Positions 7,510-12,333 of a DNA stretch of 12,333 nt are shown one piece after another. The position numbers were made by a program, and so were the translations under genes. The notes below the pieces were generated by a model. It worked only from the letters and a program-made list of their open reading frames with translations, was not told the DNA's origin and ran no database searches. The stretch lies in NCBI GenBank assembly GCA_029261905.1, contig JAJDAM010000501.1:1-12333 (forward strand), given 5' to 3'. The number at the start of each line of letters is the position of its first letter. Within the stretch, counting starts at the first letter, position 1. The DNA comes from Deltaproteobacteria bacterium (lineage in GTDB: Bacteria > Myxococcota_A > UBA9160 > SMWR01).

Positions 7510-7704
7510 TTGGTAGCGGGCGCCGCGCTCGTGGGGGGACTTTACCTGGCCTACGAGTGGTGGGCGGATAGCAAACGGTTGCCCGAAGGTCTCATTCAGG
7601 CAAACGGCCGCATCGAAGCCGATGACGTGACGGTGGCCAGTAAGTTTGTGGGCCGCGTACACCAATGCGTCGTTGCAATGTTCTCGGAAGAGGAGGAAAC
7701 CGCC
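7510..7704 (+). pseudogene. Fragment of an HlyD/EmrA-type membrane fusion protein
   Basis: A short open frame starts at TTG 7510 directly after an in-frame TGA, with no ribosome site. It encodes a membrane helix (about VAGAALVGGLYLAYEWW) followed by GLIQANGRIEADDVTVASK and FVGRV. This is the usual start of periplasmic adaptor proteins of the HlyD/YbhG type, which link ABC or MFS exporters to the outer membrane. The resemblance ends at about 7659, where some 300 further residues (lipoyl, coiled-coil and barrel domains) should follow but are absent. The frame then enters unrelated sequence. The gene therefore seems broken at both ends. No matching ABC transporter follows, so the exporter has been lost. 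Confidence 0.6.
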
Positions 7705-7773
7705 ATGCCAGAAGAAGAACGCCTGGGAATCTACGGAATTCGCTCCTCGGAGGTCGGGCCCGACTCGAAATAG
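7705..7773 (+). pseudogene. Truncated gene start with a very strong ribosome binding site
   Basis: AGAGGAGG (7689-7696) stands 8 bases before ATG 7705, better than most starts in the window. The frame then reads only 22 codons (beginning MPEEERLG) to TAG 7771-7773. From 7731 on, the sequence is the 3' end of the opposite-strand phosphodiesterase gene. I infer that a deletion or rearrangement joined the start of a once longer + strand gene to this convergent neighbour. It may still be translated as a 22-residue peptide, but no function can be assigned. Confidence 0.4.
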
Positions 7774-9074
7774 CCGAGCGATTTTAGCTGGTCGAGGATC
7801 GCGCCTTCGGCCCCGCTCCGTCCGTGTGGGACGTGTTCGATCGGTGTCGTGTCGTGGGTGGCTATTGGCGGCACCGCGACCGTCTTGAGAAACGGAGCAG
7901 GCTGGCCGTCCATGTCGGCTCCAATCGGAATTCCTAGCCAGCTGAGGACCGTAGGGGTGACGTCGTTAACCGACACGATCCGCTGCTCGGACGGCGCGGT
8001 GACGTCCGGGCCGCTCGCAACGAACATCCCGTCGAGCGCCTTCCCGGAATCGTGCACGCCGGTCAACACCATCAGCTTGATGCCCGCCTCGAAGCCGTGA
8101 TCCGACACCACCATCACGAAATCGTTAGGGCCGAAGTGCTGGGTAAGCCTGCCGATCAGCGCGTCTGTGTAGGCGTAGTACTGGCGTAGGGATGCGGCCA
8201 TCGCGCGGCGCTGCTCTGGATCCAGCCCGAAGTCGACCGGATAGGAGGAAGGCGGGTCGACACCGGCCCACAAGCGGTGGGAGACGCGATCGATTCCCGG
8301 CAGGAACACCATCAGCAGATCGGGCTCAACCGCGCGATTGATCTCTAGAGCGATCCGCACAACCGCGGCGTCGTTGCGATAGCGCTGGGACAGCTTCTCG
8401 GGCAAGATCCAGTCGGGGAACACACTCGGATCCGCGAACGGATCGCGAACCTCGGTGAGCGGCTCTTCGACTTTGGCCAGGACGGCGATCCGCTCGCTCC
8501 ACTCGGGTGGGTACACGATGGGGCCCGACTCACCGCCCTCGGCGCGGTTGAGACCGCGACGCCCGGAGAGTTCCTGGGCGAGCAGGTGATCGGATACTAC
8601 GACGCCGTTGACCTTCTCGGGCGGATAGGTGGTCCACCAATTCACGACGCCGACTGTGAGACCGGCGTCCGATGCGATGTTCCACAACGCGTGCGCCTTG
8701 CGGTCCGTACTCTCGTAGAGTTGGCGCTTCCCCCCCGCGACCTCTCGAGCGAAGTTCATGATGCCGTGCTTGTCCGGCAGCTTTCCAGTGGCGATCGAAC
8801 TCCAGATCCGCGGTGAGACCAGCGGAAAGTGAGACCGGAGCGGACCGAAGACTCCGGCGCGCGCGAGCGTGGCGAGGTGCGGAAGCGAACCTTGTTCGAG
8901 CATGGGCCCGGCGATGCGTAGCGTCGCTCCATCGATTCCGATCAGAAGCACGCGACCGTTGCGCGGCGCCGATCCGCAGGACGCTATCAGCGCGCAAGAT
9001 AGAACGAGCGAAACCGCGAAGGCGCCGGATCGAGCGGTCAACAGTCGCCCGGTCCCTCTTCGAGGCCCTCCCAT
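7731..9074 (-). CDS. Alkaline phosphatase superfamily (type I phosphodiesterase-like) lipoprotein
   Basis: From the ATG at 9074 this is a 447-residue protein; GTG 9092 would add six residues. The signal peptide ends in a good lipobox, IASC (Cys33), so the enzyme is probably lipid-anchored in the envelope. Superfamily metal and catalytic motifs appear in order: IGIDGAT (Asp48), SPRIWSSIATGKLP with a likely Ser nucleophile at 92 or 93, GIDRVSHRLW (Asp262, His266), VVSDHGFE (Asp325, His326) and a last His in GVHDSG (His341). The set is complete for a two-zinc hydrolase acting on phosphate mono- or diesters, in the same branch as many uncharacterised proteins with TGKxPxxHGI. The C-terminal LKSLGYFE is also seen in relatives. 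The substrate is unknown. It stands alone on the minus strand between remnants and converges on the metal cluster. Confidence 0.85.
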   Translation of the reverse strand: MGGPRRGTGRLLTARSGAFAVSLVLSCALIASCGSAPRNGRVLLIGIDGATLRIAGPMLEQGSLPHLATLARAGVFGPLRSHFPLVSPRIWSSIATGKLPDKHGIMNFAREVAGGKRQLYESTDRKAHALWNIASDAGLTVGVVNWWTTYPPEKVNGVVVSDHLLAQELSGRRGLNRAEGGESGPIVYPPEWSERIAVLAKVEEPLTEVRDPFADPSVFPDWILPEKLSQRYRNDAAVVRIALEINRAVEPDLLMVFLPGIDRVSHRLWAGVDPPSSYPVDFGLDPEQRRAMAASLRQYYAYTDALIGRLTQHFGPNDFVMVVSDHGFEAGIKLMVLTGVHDSGKALDGMFVASGPDVTAPSEQRIVSVNDVTPTVLSWLGIPIGADMDGQPAPFLKTVAVPPIATHDTTPIEHVPHGRSGAEGAILDQLKSLGYFESGPTSEERIP

Positions 9075-9108
9075 CGTTCTCGCACAACCCACGGCGTGAT
9101 CTGCGACC

Positions 9109-9328
9109 TCACAATAATTGGATATATGAATAGCTCAAGATATTGATTTCGATGGCGCGGCCGCGTATCTAGATCCCGGCCGCTACTACTTCTCCGCCTC
9201 GGCGGGTTCCACACGTCGACTTCGCTGACCTCAACATCGAGGCCGAGCTCACGTGCGACCTGGCGCGCGACATCGAGCGTTGGTTCGTGGTTCGGGCCGC
9301 CCGAGAAATAGAAAACCTCGATGGCCAA
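9109..9328 (-). pseudogene. Remnant of a small thioredoxin-like protein
   Basis: Reading the minus strand from TTG 9328 gives LAIEVFYFSGGPNHEPT, then a helix with VARQVARELGLDVEV. This matches the start of the small thioredoxin-fold proteins that read EVLYFxGCPNHEPT and are often found beside mercury and arsenic genes. The usual Cys is Gly here. The frame then breaks: after VSEVDV the expected PAEAEK-like helix lies in a different frame and runs into two adjacent TAG codons. A later piece, IRGRAIE, matches the expected final strand in yet another phase, ending at TGA 9109-9111. Cys loss, a frameshift and stop codons make this a pseudogene. Confidence 0.6.
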
Positions 9329-9335
9329 GAATCCT

Positions 9336-9500
9336 GTCGAGTGAGCACCAGGCGTAGAGGTCTTTGCCCGCAACGCGCATCTTGTGCCGCGTTTCGCGCG
9401 CAGTGAGAGCAGCTCCGAGGACGTTGCCGCTTTCGTCCGTCTGCATTCCAACTGCGGAAGGCCCGGCGAAGACTTCTCTCGCAGTCGAAGCCTCGAGTTC
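9336..9500 (-). pseudogene. Remnant of a MerB-like (alkylmercury lyase family) gene
   Basis: On the minus strand, in the frame that runs from 9827 down to 9249, the segment PSAVGMQTDESGNVLGAALT (about 9399-9458) followed by RHKMRVAGKDLYAWCSLD (9336-9389) resembles the middle of organomercurial lyases. In those enzymes a Gly-rich hairpin (GxxxGxxLT), an Arg-His pair and the conserved WCxxD motif (catalytic Cys in known MerB) occur in this order. Directly after WCSLD the match stops, and the thioredoxin-like remnant begins 8 bases further on, so most of the C-terminal half, including the second catalytic Cys region, is missing. Upstream of about 9500 the similarity fades. MerB cleaves carbon-mercury bonds; this copy cannot be functional. 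Confidence 0.5.
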
Positions 9501-9826
9501 CGTGAGTTCGCCGAACCGCCCGACCGACTGTAGGCACGACTTCCTCGGCGATGCGTGCCTACGGTCTCCGACGATCTCATGCGCTGCACGCTCGACACGC
9601 GTCGCTACCTGCTGGGGCACTTGCGGACCCGATCCGCACTCAGGCTTGGGCTCCCCGGCGCGACAGAACGGTGCAGCGCTTGGCCACCGCTCTGCATTGG
9701 ATGAGAACTCGTCGGGGGTTCTCACCTGATTTCGCGGACACATCCAAAAGTGCCGTGGACGTCCCCCACTTCCGTGGAAAAGGGGTAGAACCCTCGGCCC
9801 CTCGACGCTATTGCTGGGACAGGACA
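9501..9826. other. Stretch without a recognisable gene
   Basis: Open frames run through this segment on both strands, but their translations are Arg/Ser-rich and unlike any family I know. It may hold the decayed 5' part of the MerB-like gene. Near its right end the heptamer CCGTGGA occurs twice 19 bases apart (9753-9759 and 9772-9778). The palindrome ACACTAGTGT (9824-9833) spans the stop codon of the next gene. No transposase, RNA gene or clear terminator was found. Confidence 0.5.
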
Positions 9827-10696
9827 CTAGTGTGCAAGCTCGTAAATGAACCGAATACCGCTCTCAGCGCGCTGCTTGACGGCGACCAGCTCGTTTAGGT
9901 CAAAGCGTCCCGCTTCACCGTGGGTGCCATCGTTGAAGATGCGAAAGAGACCAAGAATGTCGTCGACGTCCTCGTTCACGAAAGCCTCTGCCGCATCGTC
10001 GAGGATGCCTTTCTCCACGAGCAGGTATTTCAACTTCGAGCGCCGCGCGAGTCGCCCGTCGGTAAGATAGATGCAATTGGAAAGCTCTCGCTTCACCACA
10101 TCGTCAGGCGCTGCGATGTCGAGTGCTTTTTCGATGCATTCGCGAGCGCTCGTGCAGAAGTGACGTGCCGCATCTGAGTTCCGCGGGTTCAGAGCGAAGA
10201 GGGCGCCGGCCCAACGCTGGGCAAGGTCCGGCGAGAACGCCTCAAGCTCGCCCGTGAGCGTGGTGGCCTGGAGCGCCGAGACTTCCTCCGCTTCAGCGGC
10301 GTCGCCGCGGTCAATCGCGTTCGCCGCTCGAAGACTGTTCGCCGTTTCATCTTCGAAGAGCGAGAAGAGCCCATCGGGATAGGGCGTTCCCATTTCCCGA
10401 CGCTGCTCGACCTGAGCAAACGCCGAGTGCACGCTCTGTGCTGACACACTTACGCGCTGGGTCCTCGTCGACGATCCGCTTCGTAGTCGCGCTAGCTCTT
10501 GCGCAATCTTAGAATTGTGTGCTCGGGCCGCTCGATTGTAGTCGTCAACTGCACGCTTCTGCTTTTGATTGCGCGCCCGAGCCTCCCGGTTGTAACGGTC
10601 GACCGCCTGCTTCTGTTTTTGACCTGCCTGCTTCAGCTTGCTCTGAATCTGGCGAAGCTGGCTGCGGAGTTGTGCGGGGGAAATTCGTCGGGCCAC
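9827..10696 (-). CDS. Coiled-coil protein with a predicted pPIWI-associating nuclease-like C-terminal domain
   Basis: This is a 289-residue protein starting at GTG 10696, preceded by AAGGGA (minus strand, complement of 10704-10709); GTG 10729 is in frame but less well placed. Residues 10-72 are a highly charged helix, probably a coiled coil, with a duplicated unit (AVDRYNREARARNQK and AVDDYNRAARAHNSK). A linker follows. The C-terminal half has RWAGALFALNPRNSDAARHF (161-180), CTSARE (181-186), RRSKLKYLL (218-226) and FRIFNDGTHGEAGRF (251-265). From memory this pattern matches the small family called predicted pPIWI-associating nucleases, often encoded in defence islands. No pPIWI gene is present in this window. 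Catalytic residues are not established; the conserved Arg/His/Glu and NDGTHG residues are candidates. The function is inferred from family resemblance only. Confidence 0.65.
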   Translation of the reverse strand: MARRISPAQLRSQLRQIQSKLKQAGQKQKQAVDRYNREARARNQKQKRAVDDYNRAARAHNSKIAQELARLRSGSSTRTQRVSVSAQSVHSAFAQVEQRREMGTPYPDGLFSLFEDETANSLRAANAIDRGDAAEAEEVSALQATTLTGELEAFSPDLAQRWAGALFALNPRNSDAARHFCTSARECIEKALDIAAPDDVVKRELSNCIYLTDGRLARRSKLKYLLVEKGILDDAAEAFVNEDVDDILGLFRIFNDGTHGEAGRFDLNELVAVKQRAESGIRFIYELAH

Positions 10697-10792
10697 TTTT
10701 TGGTCCCTTGTGTCGTGCGGAGCCGACACGCGAAAGGTCAGGAGTGGGCCTTGGCCGCGGTCAAAACTCGATAGTCATACTCCTGAGCGGAC

Positions 10793-10942
10793 CTATTTCT
10801 TGCCTTTACCCTTTCCCTTGTTGGGGGCCTGGGTCAGGGCTGATGCGGCCACGCTCTTAACCGCCTTCGGTGTTTTCGGGTTGCTGAGCAGCTTCGAAGC
10901 CTTCGAAGCTACTTTCGGAGAAGTCTTTTCGTTCCGGCCCAT
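10793..10942 (-). CDS. Small lysine-rich protein (49 aa)
   Basis: A 49-codon gene has an excellent ribosome site, GGAGGG (complement of 10949-10954), 6 bases before its ATG. The sequence starts MGRNEKTSPKVASKASKLL, continues with NPKTPKAVKSVAASALTQAP (21-40) and ends in a Lys/Gly tail (KGKGKGKK). About a quarter of the residues are lysine and there is no hydrophobic core, so it is likely to bind nucleic acid or be disordered. Short proteins with this start and a SALTQ/SALAQ block are, as I recall, scattered among bacterial accessory regions without a known function. It lies 96 bases upstream of the nuclease-like gene on the same strand, so the two may be co-transcribed. The tandem TTCGAAGC repeat inside it encodes the two ASK units. 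Confidence 0.72.
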   Translation of the reverse strand: MGRNEKTSPKVASKASKLLSNPKTPKAVKSVAASALTQAPNKGKGKGKK

Positions 10943-11068
10943 GGGGAGCCCTCCAGCTCGGCAGAATTGCCGAAGCGAAATATAGACGAAAGTCAGCTGG
11001 TGCCAATGTGACCAAAATCACCGCATCCTGGGTTTCGGCTTCGCTCATTCTGAACCAGCGACCTCCTC

Positions 11069-11341
11069 TTATGCCTCGTCGGCATTCAGAGCCCGCAGAA
11101 TGATCAGGTCCCCATTTATCGTCTTGTCGCGAACACCTTCACCACGTCGCGCAAGGACAAAGCGATCGAGGTCAGATTCGACAAGATTGTAGATCGAGTG
11201 GTTCCCGAGCAGGCGCAGCAGGTGCCCGGAGGAGCACACCGCATTTCGCACGCTTTTGTCCTTGGAGCGGATTCGTTGCCGGTCGAGATAGCTGTCGATG
11301 CACCGTTTCAGGGTGCGTTGTCCACGCGGGGCGTTGGCCAT
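11069..11341 (-). pseudogene. N-terminal remnant of a tyrosine recombinase (phage-type integrase)
   Basis: The 90-residue frame starts at ATG 11341 with AGGAG 9 bases upstream. It encodes a helical domain with LVESDLDRFVLARRGEGVRD and KTINGDLIILRALN, the typical end of the core-binding (SAM-like) domain of tyrosine recombinases. The catalytic domain with the R..HxxR..Y residues should follow for about 200 residues, but the frame stops at TAA 11069-11071 and nothing like it is found further down. The gene therefore seems to have lost its 3' two thirds; it could at most encode a DNA-binding fragment. It sits 90 bases from a partial tRNA gene and reads away from it, the usual arrangement of an island integrase and its attachment site. 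Confidence 0.7.
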
Positions 11342-11346
11342 TTTTA

Positions 11347-11393
11347 CACTCTCCTGTTTAGCCCCAGTTACAAGGAGAGTGGATCGGCTAAAC
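11347..11393 (-). promoter_or_regulatory. Two interleaved inverted repeats covering the integrase ribosome binding site
   Basis: CACTCTCCT (11347-11355) pairs with AGGAGAGTG (11373-11381), and GTTTAGCC (11356-11363) pairs with GGCTAAAC (11386-11393); both are perfect. Their order is A-B-A'-B', so the two hairpins cannot form together except as a pseudoknot. On the integrase transcript the 9-base stem hides the ribosome site AGGAG, whereas the 8-base stem leaves it free. This could be a translational switch, or these could be paired protein-binding sites for integrase or an excision factor beside the attachment site. Confidence 0.5.
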
Positions 11394-11431
11394 CCCTGTT
11401 GTACTTAAGAAAAATCTTGCGTATCAACAGA

Positions 11432-11476
11432 CTCATAACCGGACGGTCGGAGGTTCGAGTCCTCCAGGGCCTACCA
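11432..11476 (+). mobile_element. Attachment site: 3' part of a tRNA gene with anticodon CAT (Met-like)
   Basis: The segment reads as the anticodon loop CTCATAA (11432-11438), 3' anticodon stem, short variable region, T stem GGAGG (11449-11453), T loop TTCGAGT, CCTCC (11461-11465), 3' acceptor strand AGGGCCT (11466-11472), discriminator A and CCA (11474-11476). The 5' half (acceptor AGGCCCT, D arm, 5' anticodon stem) is not present upstream: the base before the loop does not pair and the preceding sequence is AT-rich. This is the footprint left when a tyrosine-integrase element inserts in the 3' half of a tRNA gene. The orientation puts the element on the left, with the intact tRNA expected at its far end. 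The CCGGA stem is unlike initiator tRNA, so elongator Met (or Ile-CAU) is likely. Confidence 0.8.
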
Positions 11477-11641
11477 ACAACTCCCTGCATGAACTGGGGT
11501 ATTCGCGGCGCTGCTAGCGAGAGAACACGCGGGCCGGGCGGCGAGTATGAACATCGCGACCGCAACACAAGCTCCCGTGAGTCCATGGAACCGCTGCTGT
11601 GGTTCGAGCCGGTAGAGACGGAAGACTCGTCGCCATTCGCA

Positions 11642-12333
11642 TCAATACGTCCAATCCGCTCGCCCTACCGGCAGCTGGTTGAGTACCTGACGGCGGTGCT
11701 GCCAATCGGGCATGAATCGATCCATCTGCGCGATGAATCGGGCGTTGTGGGTCGGCTCGAGAAGGTGAATCAATTCGTGAAGCGCGACGTATTCCAGGCA
11801 TTCCGCCGGTTTCTTGGCGAGTTCCGTGTTCAGGCGAATCGTGCGAGCGCGGTGATTGCAGCTGCCCCATCGTGTCTTCATTCGCTGTACAAAAAATCTC
11901 TCGGTTTTCACGCCGAGCAACGGTTCCCATCTCGCGAGTAGATTCGGGATAGCCGCCTTCAGCTGCGCCCTATACCACTCGTCAACGAGCGCCTCTCTCT
12001 TGCTTTCAGCTGTCCCGGGTCGCACCTGGAGACGCATGCGCCGGTGTTTCAACTCGATCGAGGGTCGCTGGTCGCATTCGATCACCTCGAGCAGATAGCG
12101 CTTGCCCCATACGTAGTGGCTCTCGCGCTCGGTGTAGTCGCGCGGGGTCTCGCGCTCTTGTTCCAGAAGCTCTGCTTGCTGTTGCTTGATCCAGTCCAAT
12201 TTCGAGATCGCGAAGACGCGAATGGTGTCGATGCTCATCCGCTTCGGAGCAGAGATGCGAACGCGGCCGGTTGGAGGATAGACGCTGAGATGGACGTTCT
12301 TGATGTCCTTGAGGACGACGTCCACGTCGATGT
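11642..12333 (-). CDS. YgjP-type (M48-like) zinc metallopeptidase, 5' end at window edge
   Basis: At least 227 residues from GTG 12325; the frame stays open to the edge and the true start may lie just outside. Counting from that GTG, the N-terminal part (1-60) has the basic, strand-rich layout KDIKNVHLSVYPPTGRVRIS, then YVWGKRYLLEV. The core has MKTRWGSC (149-156) and the zinc motif HELIH (183-187) with a third His at 193 in EPTHNARF. These are the signatures of the YgjP/DUF45 family: His183, His187 and His193 bind zinc, and Glu184 is catalytic. Members of this subtype are often encoded next to type I restriction enzyme subunits, so an hsdR gene may lie beyond 12333. It lies outside the attachment site, so it belongs to the flank or to a second island. 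Confidence 0.85.
   Translation of the reverse strand, partial: IDVDVVLKDIKNVHLSVYPPTGRVRISAPKRMSIDTIRVFAISKLDWIKQQQAELLEQERETPRDYTERESHYVWGKRYLLEVIECDQRPSIELKHRRMRLQVRPGTAESKREALVDEWYRAQLKAAIPNLLARWEPLLGVKTERFFVQRMKTRWGSCNHRARTIRLNTELAKKPAECLEYVALHELIHLLEPTHNARFIAQMDRFMPDWQHRRQVLNQLPVGRADWTY

Noticed and set aside
9038..9598. A 186-codon minus-strand frame that could be taken as one protein joining Arg/Ser-rich sequence to the EVFYFSGGPNHEP segment
   Set aside because: Only the piece after 9328 resembles a family. The upstream part is a shifted reading of the MerB-like remnant, and the downstream part runs into the phosphodiesterase 5' end.
9721..9833. Possible end of an insertion sequence (repeated CCGTGGA, TGTCC-like ends, the ACACTAGTGT palindrome)
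   Set aside because: No matching opposite end, target duplication or transposase remnant could be seen by eye; kept only as a note.
10857..11048. Minus-strand frame of 63 codons starting MSEAETQDAV, with GAGGAGG upstream
   Set aside because: The ribosome site is 13 bases from the ATG, too far for a typical start, and the frame overlaps the well-supported 49-codon gene for most of its length. It could be debris of the lost integrase 3' region, but nothing supports that.
11432..11476. A complete functional tRNA gene
   Set aside because: The 5' acceptor strand, D arm and 5' anticodon stem are missing; the base before the anticodon loop cannot pair with the 3' stem.
11198..11941. A 247-codon + strand frame crossing the integrase remnant, the tRNA segment and the metallopeptidase
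   Set aside because: It runs antisense through two recognisable genes and across a tRNA segment; its composition looks like a shadow frame.

Overview
The window is GC-rich, and its gene content (RND metal-efflux pump, c-type cytochromes, lipoproteins, a tRNA gene with an encoded CCA) points to a Gram-negative bacterium, probably proteobacterial or from a related high-GC phylum. The sequence alone does not fix the lineage. It is accessory DNA with two parts: a metal and redox membrane cluster on the left, and the decayed, integrase-bearing end of a genomic island on the right.

Positions 1-7355, all on the + strand, form the metal cluster. It opens with the last codons of a CusA/CzcA-type RND pump, followed closely by a PII-like protein of the type linked to metal efflux pumps. 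Next come a membrane-anchored SAM methyltransferase, a membrane-anchored dihaem cytochrome c with a Met-rich stretch, and an exported protein with two PepSY-like repeats. The last three genes are packed with ATGA overlaps: a small His/Met-rich membrane protein, a cytochrome c-FTR1 permease fusion, and a P1B-type ATPase with unusual metal-site residues (APC instead of CPC or SPC, and a single-Cys HMA motif). I infer that the proteins sense, oxidise, import and export a transition metal, with iron or copper the best candidates. This last trio is the most interesting possible new system here.

Positions 7356-9826 are largely a gene graveyard. They hold a fragment of an HlyD-type membrane fusion protein, a truncated gene start with a very strong ribosome binding site, one apparently intact minus-strand lipoprotein of the alkaline phosphatase/phosphodiesterase superfamily, and then minus-strand remnants of a thioredoxin-like gene and a MerB-like (alkylmercury lyase) gene. 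This suggests a lost mercury or metal resistance module.

Positions 9827-11476 look like the end of an integrated island. They hold a coiled-coil protein whose C-terminal half resembles the predicted pPIWI-associating nuclease family, a 49-residue lysine-rich protein, and a tyrosine integrase reduced to its N-terminal DNA-binding part. Two interleaved inverted repeats cover the integrase ribosome binding site. Beside them is the 3' part of a tRNA gene with anticodon CAT, which is a typical integrase attachment site. Beyond that site (11642-12333) lies a YgjP-type zinc metallopeptidase that runs to the window edge. Proteins of this type often accompany type I restriction-modification genes.
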